The position numbers were made by a program, and so were the translations under genes. Shown here one piece after another: positions 1 to 5,941 of a stretch of DNA of 8,449 nucleotides. The notes beneath the pieces were generated by a model. It saw only the letters and a list, made by a program, of their open reading frames with translations. It was not told the origin of the DNA and did no database searches. Position 1 is the stretch's first letter. Each line of letters opens with the position of its first letter. The stretch is taken from the NCBI GenBank assembly GCA_001872995.1, contig MNXO01000009.1, forward strand, positions 1 to 8,449. The letters are read 5' to 3'. The stretch is from Bacteroidetes bacterium CG2_30_32_10. GTDB lineage: Bacteria; Bacteroidota; Bacteroidia; Bacteroidales; CG2-30-32-10.

Positions 1-351
1 AATGGCATCTGCTGCAGTAGCTGGCAAGCCAGAAATTATATCTGCCATATTCATTAAAGCAACATAAGTTTTACTGTCGTTTTTTTCATAAACTGAAATA
101 CGACAAGGCATCATCACAGATACAATTCTTTCATCGCTTTTTTCGAGCATCTTGCCCGAATATTCGGGTTTGCAAATTTCGATTACTTGCACAGGTCTTA
201 CTTTTTTACCTGCTTTAGCAAGCGATTGTTCAAGGTTATGTACCGCAGGATTTTGCCATTCTTTTTTAATCGCAGCTTCTATTATTTTTTTAACCGTGGT
301 TGGCACATCAAAAGGGCTTACTTGTTCAATAATTAACTGATTTGCTTTCAT
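1..351 (-). CDS. DUF302 domain protein, C-terminus cut by window edge
   Basis: The first 117 codons of a minus-strand gene are present, starting at the ATG at 349-351 and staying open to base 1. The protein reads as a DUF302 domain: an N-terminal stretch with VPTTVKKIIEAA (residues 16-27), then VIEICKPEYSGKML (56-69), the MMPCRISVYE core (80-89) and VALMNMADIISGLP (97-110). DUF302 proteins are usually about 130 residues, so only a short tail is probably missing. Their biochemical role is not firmly known; many lie beside sulfur or redox genes. Cys60 and Cys83 lie at typical family positions. The start is 21 bases after the stop of the thioredoxin reductase fusion, with no promoter-like element between, so it is probably the next gene of that operon. 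The family call is firm; the function is open. Confidence 0.85.
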   Translation of the reverse strand, partial: MKANQLIIEQVSPFDVPTTVKKIIEAAIKKEWQNPAVHNLEQSLAKAGKKVRPVQVIEICKPEYSGKMLEKSDERIVSVMMPCRISVYEKNDSKTYVALMNMADIISGLPATAADAI

Positions 352-372
352 AATTCACATAATTTTAAAAGG

Positions 373-1641
373 TTAATCTAACTTCTTCGCAATAGCAATT
401 GCAGCAATGGTTCCATCGGCAACTGCCGTGGTAATTTGTCTGTATTTTTTACTGATAACATCGCCAACAGCATATATTTCTGACATACTGGTATGCATAT
501 CCTCATCAGTTTTAATATAACCCCATTTATCTAATTGAAGTTTATCTTTGAACATGCTGATATTAGGTTTCATCCCAATAAAAACAAATACTCCATCGCT
601 CACTAACTTTGTTCTTTCTTTGGTTTTTAAATTTTCTACTTCGGTAATAATTTTTTCACCTTCGCGAACAAATGACCTAGGCTCATGTTCAAAAAGTGTT
701 GATATTTTAGAATTTGCAAATAGCTTTTCTTGGGCTTGTTTGTTTGCAGTAAAGGCATCGAATTGATGAACCATAGTAATTTTACTGGCAAACTTGCTAA
801 TGAAATCAGCTTCTTCTACGGCTGAATTTCCTCCTCCAATAATCACTACTTCTTTGTCTCCATAATATTTAGCATCGCAAGTGGCACAATAGGAAATCCC
901 TTTCCCTTTCAGTTCTTTTTCTCCGGGCACCCCCATCAAATTAGGTGAAGTACCAGTTGCTATTATAATTCTTTTTGCTTTAATGGTTTCAAATTCATCA
1001 ATTATAACTTCCTTTTTATCTAAGTCAACTTTGGTAACATCTACAGCCACTTTGTAAACTGAACCACACAATTTTGTTTGCTCCGACATATTATGCGAAA
1101 GCATATAGCCAGGCTGAGGATTTATAAAGCCAGGATAATTAGAAACTTCATGGGTCGTAGAAACCTGCCCTCCAGGCAACGCAATATCAATGAGCACCGT
1201 ATTTATTTTTGATTGACAAAGATATAAACCTGCGGTTAATCCTCCAGGACCAGCACCAAGAATGAGTACATCAAACTCTGAAACTGTAGGTTTTATATGT
1301 GATTTTATTTCTTTTGCTCTTTCAGTTGTTAGCATATTGTCAAGTATATAAATGATATCACTTCGTTTAATGCCACCACTCAAAGTATTGCTTAATTGAT
1401 TTCCGTTATCAAAAAATAACAAAGTAGGTGAAGATTTAACGCCTAACTTTTCAGCTAATTCTTTATTTTGCTGACGAAACATTTTAACAAATTTAATATC
1501 TTTACCATAAAGATTTGCCAATCCTTCAAATTTTGGAGCTAATGCTTCACAAGGAGGGCATTCGGAAGAATAAAAATCGAGTACCACTTTTCCACTTTGA
1601 ATAACTTCTTTATCGAATTCTGCTGATGTTATTTCTTTCAT
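373..1641 (-). CDS. Thioredoxin-thioredoxin reductase fusion (422 aa)
   Basis: This is a fusion of an N-terminal thioredoxin domain (about residues 1-105) with a low-molecular-weight thioredoxin reductase (about 122-422). The thioredoxin part has a CPPC active site (Cys28-Cys31) and the cis-proline region SSPTLLFF (Pro72). The reductase has the FAD-binding GAGPGG (129-134), the redox-active pair Cys252-Ala-Thr-Cys255, the pyridine-nucleotide fold GGGNSA (269-274) and the closing FAD motif AVGDV (391-395). It should carry electrons from a donor through FAD and CATC to the attached thioredoxin. The reductase part is of normal length, so the thioredoxin is an addition. The better-known natural fusion, in Mycobacterium leprae, has the opposite domain order. 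The HRRxxxR motif that normally grips the NADPH 2'-phosphate is absent: the same place reads VHQFDAFTAN (291-300), with all three arginines replaced. The donor may therefore be NADH or something else. The gene lies 53 bases after the radical SAM gene and 21 before DUF302, in the same direction. Confidence 0.93.
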   Translation of the reverse strand: MKEITSAEFDKEVIQSGKVVLDFYSSECPPCEALAPKFEGLANLYGKDIKFVKMFRQQNKELAEKLGVKSSPTLLFFDNGNQLSNTLSGGIKRSDIIYILDNMLTTERAKEIKSHIKPTVSEFDVLILGAGPGGLTAGLYLCQSKINTVLIDIALPGGQVSTTHEVSNYPGFINPQPGYMLSHNMSEQTKLCGSVYKVAVDVTKVDLDKKEVIIDEFETIKAKRIIIATGTSPNLMGVPGEKELKGKGISYCATCDAKYYGDKEVVIIGGGNSAVEEADFISKFASKITMVHQFDAFTANKQAQEKLFANSKISTLFEHEPRSFVREGEKIITEVENLKTKERTKLVSDGVFVFIGMKPNISMFKDKLQLDKWGYIKTDEDMHTSMSEIYAVGDVISKKYRQITTAVADGTIAAIAIAKKLD

Positions 1642-1694
1642 TTTTTTAATTATTATATGTCAATGATAGTTTCAATTAATAGATTATCTATATT

Positions 1695-3017
1695 TTATTT
1701 TTCAATGTAAGCACTAAAACCTAATTCTAATAGTTCTTTCACAGGGCGACAATCGGTAGAACAAACATTGCCAGTTCTGTTTTTAGCTACCGAACCACAA
1801 CCACCACCGCATGCTAGTTGCATATTACAGCTATTACATTCAGTAATGGTGGTAACATCTCGATTTTCCCAAGCATTTATCATTTCTTCCTTTCGAGAAA
1901 TTTTAGGGTAGAATGTTCCCAGTGCTTCATCATCTTTGCCAACAGTGGCTGTGCAGGAATATATTTGTCCTGTGTAATCGAAAGCCCATTCGGTTTTACA
2001 AGCTGGGCATGCGTCGAACAAAGGGTCTGGTAAATCTTCGTTTTCTGAAAGGAATTTTGAAATAGAATAAGCTGGTTTGTGAAATTCTAATATATGTGGA
2101 TAGTGCTTCATTAGATTGTAAATGGTTTCGTATAACGAAATCCGACTAAAAAGCTTTTCGGAAGTAGCCTGGCAATGATGTAATTCATAATTTCGTCCTA
2201 ACTGGGTTTTGAAAAAAATGCTTTTGGTCCATCCTTTATCAATAGCAAATTGAGCCAATTCGGGCAATCCATTAATGTTTTCTTTATCCACTACCATTCG
2301 CAAATTAACAGGCAGTTTTTGCTGAATGCAAGCATCTATACCTTTTACAATCTTATCAAAAGTAGCCCCTCCACCTTTAAGGAAACGACGTTTATCATGT
2401 ACACTTCCTTTGCCATCAAGGGTAACTTGTATTTCACGAATACGAGCATTTTTAAAAATATCAATGTAGTCTTCCAAAGCGTAACCATTGGTTACAAAGC
2501 ATACCTCTAAACTGGAGGTATTTGCTTGCTCAAGTATGTATGTAATTATTGCTTTTTGTTTTGGAGAATTAAGCAATGGTTCACCTCCAAAGATGGTAAG
2601 ATATTTTTTGCGTCCAGCAAATTCGGTGTTTATATACTTGAAAAAAGCATCTACAATTTCGTGGGTTAGTTCTTTGTTGGCATTCGCATATTCGTCTTGA
2701 TAGCAATAGGTACAAGCAAAATTGCAAAGATAATTTGTTACAAAGAAAAGTTGAATTTCGTCTTTATCGCGAGCATCAATAAAATCAAGGTATTTGCTGC
2801 GATATAGTTTGTCTTCCTCATTTTTATCAACAATATAAGCCTTTTCTTTTAAATTATTGAGGAAATTGAGTGATATCTCCTTCCCATCAACATATTCCTG
2901 TATCATTTGACCTTCTTGTGGATTAAGAATATCTGCATTTCCATTCAAAAGGTTAACTAAAAAGTAATTTTCAGAACCCGAGATTCTGGAAAATATATTA
3001 TGTTTAGAAAAAATCAT
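1695..3017 (-). CDS. Radical SAM/SPASM peptide maturase (440 aa)
   Basis: This is a radical SAM enzyme of the SPASM peptide-modifying class. The SAM-binding 4Fe-4S motif is CxxxCxxC at Cys98, Cys102 and Cys105, followed by GGEP at 144-147. The C-terminal SPASM domain has the full canonical spacing: Cys340-x9-Gly350-x4-Cys355, then Cys394-x2-Cys397-x5-Cys403-x3-Cys407, with Cys337, Cys419 and Cys423 as further ligands. It should therefore hold two auxiliary Fe-S clusters. The first 70 or so residues precede the barrel and resemble the small leader-peptide recognition region of RiPP maturases, though that is inferred from position and general pattern. Such enzymes form thioether or carbon-carbon crosslinks, or oxidise a residue, in a short ribosomal peptide. 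A 33-codon Cys-containing gene lies just upstream in the same direction and is the obvious substrate. Anaerobic sulfatase-maturing enzymes are the main alternative, but no sulfatase gene is in the window. Confidence 0.9.
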   Translation of the reverse strand: MIFSKHNIFSRISGSENYFLVNLLNGNADILNPQEGQMIQEYVDGKEISLNFLNNLKEKAYIVDKNEEDKLYRSKYLDFIDARDKDEIQLFFVTNYLCNFACTYCYQDEYANANKELTHEIVDAFFKYINTEFAGRKKYLTIFGGEPLLNSPKQKAIITYILEQANTSSLEVCFVTNGYALEDYIDIFKNARIREIQVTLDGKGSVHDKRRFLKGGGATFDKIVKGIDACIQQKLPVNLRMVVDKENINGLPELAQFAIDKGWTKSIFFKTQLGRNYELHHCQATSEKLFSRISLYETIYNLMKHYPHILEFHKPAYSISKFLSENEDLPDPLFDACPACKTEWAFDYTGQIYSCTATVGKDDEALGTFYPKISRKEEMINAWENRDVTTITECNSCNMQLACGGGCGSVAKNRTGNVCSTDCRPVKELLELGFSAYIEK

Positions 3018-3067
3018 ATATTTATTGCGATTTTATAGTCTATATTATTGATGGAGCGTTTAATTTT

Positions 3068-3118
3068 AAAAAAAATTAAGGAAAATAGCCTATGAAATAA
3101 TTAAAGGCTATTTTCCTT
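3068..3118 (-). terminator. Hairpin terminator or attenuator between peptide and maturase genes
   Basis: A perfect 14-bp inverted repeat (3078-3091 with 3105-3118, core GGAAAATAGCCT) has a 13-base loop. Read on the minus strand it is followed after AA by eight T residues (complement of 3068-3075). This is a classic intrinsic terminator in the direction of the operon, lying 15 bases after the peptide stop codon and about 60 bases before the maturase start. Partial read-through would give many precursor transcripts and fewer maturase transcripts, as in many RiPP operons. I see no clear promoter between the hairpin and the maturase, which favours read-through over full termination. Confidence 0.8.
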
Positions 3119-3132
3119 TTAAGCACAATTTT

Positions 3133-3234
3133 TTAATCGTGACAACCAACAATGGTCTTTGATGTTTTAGCACAACATTGTGCTACTTTTTTTTGGTTTG
3201 TTTTGTCATTCTTTTTCTTTACAAGGGTTTTCAT
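3133..3234 (-). CDS. Candidate RiPP precursor peptide (33 aa, Cys-containing)
   Basis: This short gene has ATG at 3232-3234 and TAA at 3133-3135 and encodes 33 residues. Residues 1-16 are rich in lysine and polar residues and look like a leader (MKTLVKKKNDK at 1-11). Residues 17-33 hold all three cysteines, in VAQCC (Cys20, Cys21) and at the very end in GCHD (Cys31). There is no aromatic residue, so Trp- or Tyr-type crosslinks are excluded, and Cys-based thioethers (sactipeptide or ranthipeptide type) are the natural guess. It lies 58 bases after the ArsM-like gene and about 115 before the radical SAM/SPASM gene, all in one direction, with a terminator-like hairpin directly after it. I see no double-Gly cleavage site and no protease or exporter gene in the window, so the product may act in the cytoplasm. 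I do not recognise the peptide family. The main doubt is its shortness; the context is the chief support. Confidence 0.72.
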   Translation of the reverse strand: MKTLVKKKNDKTNQKKVAQCCAKTSKTIVGCHD

Positions 3235-3292
3235 GTTTTTAAATTAATTTAATTAGTAAAATGATTTAATGATATTTAAATATTTAATTTGT

Positions 3293-3940
3293 TTAATGTT
3301 TACAACCACATCCAGAAGCTTTTTTGCCAGCAATAGTGAAACTTACTACTTCGGCGCTACCTTTTGCATAAGGAGCAGATTCCTCTAATATTTCTACTGA
3401 AGTGAACCCAGCTTTTGCAAGATGATTCATATATTCAGAACGAGTAACTGCACCAGCCCAACATTCGGCAACAGCCATGGGATTATTTCTATATTCATCG
3501 GCAATAGTAGAAGTAGCATAAATATCGCTAATAACAAATCTGCCGCCTTTTTTAAGAATGCGGTATATTTCGTTCCAAACAGCTTGTTTGTCGGAGGCAT
3601 GATTAAGCGTGCAATTCGAAATAACAAGATCGGCAATGTTGTCTGACAATTCTATCTTTTCAAGTTCGCTTCGCACAAAATTAACATTGCTCACTTTAAA
3701 TTTTTTTGCATTTTGGCGAGCTTTTTCCAGCATACCATCAGAAATATCTATACCAAAAACATAACCAGTTTCACCCACAGATTCTGCCATACGCAATACA
3801 TCTGTCCCTCGACCACTTCCAAGATCTACACATACTTCACCACTTAATGGTTCTGCATAATTGATAGCCCCACCGCAAGAAAGACAGCATTCTGATTTTG
3901 CCAGTTCGCTATACCTATTATTGATTTCTTTTATTTCCAT
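3293..3940 (-). CDS. ArsM-like SAM-dependent methyltransferase (215 aa)
   Basis: This is a class I methyltransferase of the arsenite methyltransferase (ArsM/AS3MT) type. SAM-binding motif I is DLGSGRG (39-45) and the acidic end of strand 2 is in GIDISDGM (63-70). Two hallmark cysteines are in place: Cys110 in SNCTLNH and Cys160 in AECWAGA, exactly 50 residues apart, as Cys156 and Cys206 are in human AS3MT. Cys22 of the ECCLSCGG segment (17-24) lies where the third As-binding cysteine is expected. The far N-terminal cysteine of longer ArsM proteins has no counterpart because this protein starts late, and the usual C-terminal domain is very short. The end is an unusual GCGCKH tail (210-215), which may bind metal. 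The likely reaction is methyl transfer from SAM to trivalent arsenic bound by thiols. A different soft substrate, or a peptide thiol, is possible because it sits directly upstream of the Cys peptide. I left arsM out as symbol because the substrate is unproven. Confidence 0.82.
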   Translation of the reverse strand: MEIKEINNRYSELAKSECCLSCGGAINYAEPLSGEVCVDLGSGRGTDVLRMAESVGETGYVFGIDISDGMLEKARQNAKKFKVSNVNFVRSELEKIELSDNIADLVISNCTLNHASDKQAVWNEIYRILKKGGRFVISDIYATSTIADEYRNNPMAVAECWAGAVTRSEYMNHLAKAGFTSVEILEESAPYAKGSAEVVSFTIAGKKASGCGCKH

Positions 3941-3952
3941 TATTTTTTATTT

Positions 3953-3960
3953 CAAAGATA
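3953..3960 (-). promoter_or_regulatory. Possible -7 promoter element before the ArsM-like gene
   Basis: On the minus strand this reads TATCTTTG, an exact fit to the Bacteroidota -7 consensus TAnnTTTG. I find no good TTG or TTTG at the -33 spacing, and the leader would be only about 6 bases. It may be a weak internal promoter that lets the methyltransferase, peptide and maturase be expressed apart from the thioredoxin gene, or it may be chance in AT-rich DNA. Confidence 0.35.
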
Positions 3961-4030
3961 ATATTAATTGTAGTAAATTGTATTAGGTAAATATACACTA
4001 AACTTAGCAAATACTATTTGTTTCAATGTT

Positions 4031-4240
4031 TTATTCTTTGTTTTTTTTTGTTGTTTTAAATCCTAAGGGGATATAAAGAGGACAACTTCCTGCTATGCTA
4101 GTTAGGATGAATATCCCTGATAAAATAAGCAGCACAATTGCTAATGTTCCTGATATTACATTAGTGAAATACAAAATTACAACTACAACGGCAACTAGAA
4201 TTCTAATCACTCTGTCAATTAATCCCATGTTTTTTTTCAT
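4031..4240 (-). CDS. DUF2892 small membrane protein (69 aa)
   Basis: This is a short two-helix inner-membrane protein of the DUF2892 family. It begins with the family signature KKNMGLIDRVIR (2-13). Transmembrane segments lie at about 11-27 and 33-49, and the conserved GSCPLYIPLG segment (51-60) with Cys53 follows, then a lysine-rich cytoplasmic tail. The same domain forms the membrane part of the rhodanese YgaP, and stand-alone copies are often near sulfur or thiol genes; its molecular role is not settled. It starts 16 bases after the thioredoxin stop codon, so the two are almost surely co-transcribed. The pairing suggests a membrane-side thiol or persulfide role, which is inference. Confidence 0.88.
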   Translation of the reverse strand: MKKNMGLIDRVIRILVAVVVVILYFTNVISGTLAIVLLILSGIFILTSIAGSCPLYIPLGFKTTKKNKE

Positions 4241-4256
4241 TATTTATGATTTTTAA

Positions 4257-4682
4257 TTAATTACTATTTTGATTTATTTGATTTACTAAAAATTCTTTAT
4301 TTTTTATTCCTACGTATCGCTGAATTTCTTTGCCATTTTTAAAAAGAATCAGTGTTGGAATACTTCTTACGCCATACTTCGATGGAGTAGATTGAAATTC
4401 TTCTATGTTTATTTTACCTATAGTTACCGAAGTTTTTCCATTTAGCTCTTCAGCAACTTGATTTAATATTGGAGCCATCATTTTGCAAGGCATGCACCAT
4501 GATGCCCAAAAATCAACCAAAGTAACACCTGTTTTTATTTGGTTTTGAAAGTTTTGGTCTGTTAATATTTTTAAATTTTTACTATCTTCTGTTACAGGCA
4601 TATTCTTTATTTTACGATAGGTATAATAAAGATAAATGCCAAAAAATGCAAGTATTGAAAATGAAATTATAATGATGTTCAT
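4257..4682 (-). CDS. Membrane-anchored thioredoxin (141 aa)
   Basis: Residues 1-20 form one hydrophobic segment followed by a basic stretch (YRKIK, 22-26), which looks like an uncleaved N-terminal membrane anchor. A full thioredoxin domain follows (about 36-137), with FWASWCMPCK (58-67), active-site Cys63 and Cys66, and the cis-proline loop SIPT (Pro109). The CMPC active site, in place of CGPC, is a modest variant. The positive residues after the anchor predict by the positive-inside rule that the thioredoxin domain faces the cytoplasm. If the topology were reversed it would act in the periplasm, so this should be held loosely. It is the first gene of the minus-strand set, directly downstream of a convincing promoter, and lies opposite the Crp/Fnr gene across a shared control region. 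Confidence 0.9.
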   Translation of the reverse strand: MNIIIISFSILAFFGIYLYYTYRKIKNMPVTEDSKNLKILTDQNFQNQIKTGVTLVDFWASWCMPCKMMAPILNQVAEELNGKTSVTIGKINIEEFQSTPSKYGVRSIPTLILFKNGKEIQRYVGIKNKEFLVNQINQNSN

Positions 4683-4707
4683 ATTTATTTTAATTTTTTT
4701 TTCGCTG

Positions 4708-4737
4708 CAAAGGTACAGTCAAATTTTATTACAACAA
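4708..4737 (-). promoter_or_regulatory. Bacteroidota-type promoter of the thioredoxin operon
   Basis: On the minus strand the -7 element TACCTTTG (complement of 4708-4715) is an exact TAnnTTTG match. A TTG at the -33 position (complement of 4735-4737) lies 19 bases upstream, which is the expected spacing. Transcription would start near 4701, giving a leader of about 20 bases before the thioredoxin ATG. This is the best promoter in the window. Confidence 0.68.
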
Positions 4738-4770
4738 TAAGATTTTGCCATTAAAACATCAACTTATTTA

Positions 4771-4784
4771 TTGAAATAAATCAA
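4771..4784. promoter_or_regulatory. FNR-type operator in the divergent promoter region
   Basis: TTGAAATAAATCAA matches the FNR consensus TTGAT-N4-ATCAA at nine of ten defined bases. It overlaps a perfect 7+7 palindrome at 4766-4781 (ATTTATT-GA-AATAAAT). Its centre is about 40 bases upstream of the expected start of the Crp/Fnr transcript, the usual class II activator position, and about 76 upstream of the thioredoxin start, a class I distance. The natural ligand is the Crp/Fnr protein encoded next to it, but any family member in the cell could bind. AT-rich DNA makes chance matches more likely. Confidence 0.5.
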
Positions 4785-4803
4785 TTGTTTCTAAGATTTA
4801 GCT

Positions 4804-4811
4804 TAAATTTG
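4804..4811 (+). promoter_or_regulatory. -7 promoter element of the Crp/Fnr gene
   Basis: TAAATTTG is an exact TAnnTTTG match about 50 bases before the Crp/Fnr ATG. There is no clear -33 TTG at the normal spacing. The FNR-type box lies there instead, which fits an activator-dependent promoter and possible self-regulation. Confidence 0.45.
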
Positions 4812-4860
4812 TCAAACTTATTTTTAATGATGATTGTCATAGATTTTCAAATTACTACCA

Positions 4861-5556
4861 ATGAAAACAATACTCGAGACTGACAAAGATTTTATTTGCG
4901 ATATTAAAGCACCTTGTTTTAAAATGCTTTCGAATGATGAAATTGAATTAATTAGAAAAAGCAAAACGCAGGTGCTTTTCCGAAAAGGAGATTCCCTCAC
5001 CAAACAAGGGGCTTTTGCATCTTACATTTTATTTATTATAAATGGTTTGGCAAAACAATACATAGAAAGCAATAACAATAGAAATTTTAACTTAAGAATT
5101 ATTAAACAAGGCGAATTTGTTGGTTTGGCTTCGGTGTTTACTAATAATATTTATAATTATTCATCCATTTGTTTAACCGATTGTCAAGCATTTTTAGTTG
5201 AAAAAGAAGCAATAGTAGAAGTTATAAAACAAAACGGTTTATTTGGATTTAATATTATTAAACGTTATTGCGAACAAAACTCAAATCTATATAATTCCTT
5301 GAGTAATGTTTTATTTAAACAAATGAACGGGCATATTGCCGATGCTTTGCTTTATATTGATGAATTGAAAATGGAATATTCAGATATTTTTCAATTGCTT
5401 TCGCGTAAAGATATTGCCGATTTTGCTGGAATTTCTATAGAAGGTGCGGTGAGACTTATGAAAGGTCTTGAAAAAGAAAATATTATTACACTTAAAGATA
5501 AAGATATCATCATTAATGACAAAACCAAACTAGAAAAAATAAGTAAAAGCGGTTAA
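4861..5556 (+). CDS. Crp/Fnr-family transcription regulator (231 aa)
   Basis: The N-terminal half (about 20-120) is a cyclic-nucleotide-binding-type beta-barrel: FRKGDSLTKQG (40-50), FIINGLAKQYIES (58-70) and IIKQGEFVGLASVF (80-93) follow the pattern of Bacteroidota Crp/Fnr proteins. A dimerisation helix follows, and the C-terminal winged helix-turn-helix is in LSRKDIADFAG and ISIEGAVRLMKGLEKENII (180-209). Cysteines are Cys13, Cys19, Cys104, Cys108 and Cys137. The N-terminal pair is spaced Cx5C, not the four-cysteine arrangement of E. coli FNR, so a 4Fe-4S cluster cannot be claimed, although thiol or metal sensing is possible. The Arg that anchors cAMP in true CRP is not evident. It is divergent from the thioredoxin operon and 45 bases upstream of the His/Cys-rich gene, so it may control both sides. 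Confidence 0.92.
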   Translation: MKTILETDKDFICDIKAPCFKMLSNDEIELIRKSKTQVLFRKGDSLTKQGAFASYILFIINGLAKQYIESNNNRNFNLRIIKQGEFVGLASVFTNNIYNYSSICLTDCQAFLVEKEAIVEVIKQNGLFGFNIIKRYCEQNSNLYNSLSNVLFKQMNGHIADALLYIDELKMEYSDIFQLLSRKDIADFAGISIEGAVRLMKGLEKENIITLKDKDIIINDKTKLEKISKSG

Positions 5557-5563
5557 ATCTTTA

Positions 5564-5571
5564 TATATTTG
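5564..5571 (+). promoter_or_regulatory. Possible -7 element before the His/Cys-rich gene
   Basis: TATATTTG fits TAnnTTTG exactly and lies about 30 bases upstream of the next ATG, but no -33 element is seen and the tract is very AT-rich. The Crp/Fnr gene and the small exported protein may simply be co-transcribed. Confidence 0.33.
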
Positions 5572-5601
5572 TAAAAAAAAAACAAATACTTTGTTTATTT
5601 A

Positions 5602-5922
5602 ATGTTCAAAACACTGAAAAATATATCTTCTTTACTGCTATTGTTGGTATTTCTTTTTCCTACAATAGTTATTAGCGAACACCATCATGAGCATTTTGTT
5701 TGTAAAGCAAAAAATGAAAAACATTTTCACCAATTGCACGAGAAATGTGCTATTTGTAGCTTTGAATTTTCAATTTATACATTAGTTAAAGAAGAAATTG
5801 TTTTACAAAAAGATAAACCTTTAGTTTATTACTATAGTAATTATAACTCTCCATATTTTTATAACCATTCAGCCTATTCATTTTTATTACGCGCTCCTCC
5901 CATTTATACAAGTGAAGTATAA
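5602..5922 (+). CDS. Small exported His/Cys-rich protein, possibly metal-binding (106 aa)
   Basis: A hydrophobic N-terminus (about 8-24) after Lys4 and Lys6 acts as signal peptide or anchor. Directly after it comes a dense set of metal-ligand residues: His27, 28, 29 and 31, Cys34, His41, 43 and 46, and a CAIC motif (Cys49, Cys52). The rest is aromatic, Tyr- and Phe-rich, and ends with LLRAPP at 95-100. The CxxC-type centre with a terminal RAPP recalls the DUF2946 family of small exported proteins found near copper genes and TonB receptors; I see a resemblance, not a proven membership. It lies 45 bases after the regulator and 165 before the TonB-dependent receptor, in the same direction. A role as periplasmic metal binder or sensor that helps the receptor is a fair inference. 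Zinc and copper are the likeliest ions, because His and Cys ligands suit both. Confidence 0.75.
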   Translation: MFKTLKNISSLLLLLVFLFPTIVISEHHHEHFVCKAKNEKHFHQLHEKCAICSFEFSIYTLVKEEIVLQKDKPLVYYYSNYNSPYFYNHSAYSFLLRAPPIYTSEV

Positions 5923-5941
5923 AACATCCTTTTAGAGGTTA

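Noticed and set aside
152..340. 62-codon plus-strand frame over the DUF302 gene
   Set aside because: It runs opposite a frame with clear DUF302 motifs and has no recognisable domain.
2250..2700. Two plus-strand frames of 70 and 86 codons opposite the radical SAM gene
   Set aside because: They are antisense to well-conserved enzyme motifs and lack any motif of their own.
1695..3017. Arsenosugar radical SAM enzyme ArsS, suggested by the ArsM-like neighbour
   Set aside because: The C-terminal half is a full SPASM domain and the protein is longer than ArsS, so peptide maturase fits better.
3427..3636. 69-codon minus-strand hydrophobic frame inside the methyltransferase gene
   Set aside because: It overlaps the catalytic core of the ArsM-like frame in another phase; the hydrophobic look comes from the frame shift.
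4008..4020. CAAATACTATTTG palindrome between the DUF2892 and ArsM-like genes, considered as an operator
   Set aside because: Only 5 bp per arm in AT-rich DNA, about 50 bases upstream of the weak -7 element, and no ArsR-type regulator gene is present.
4873..5271. 4Fe-4S cluster in the Crp/Fnr protein
   Set aside because: The cysteines do not follow the FNR arrangement; only a Cx5C pair is near the N-terminus, so a cluster cannot be supported.
5567..5587. ATTTGT...ACAAAT repeat after the regulator gene, considered as a terminator
   Set aside because: The stem is six mostly A-T pairs with a poly-A loop and no following T-run.
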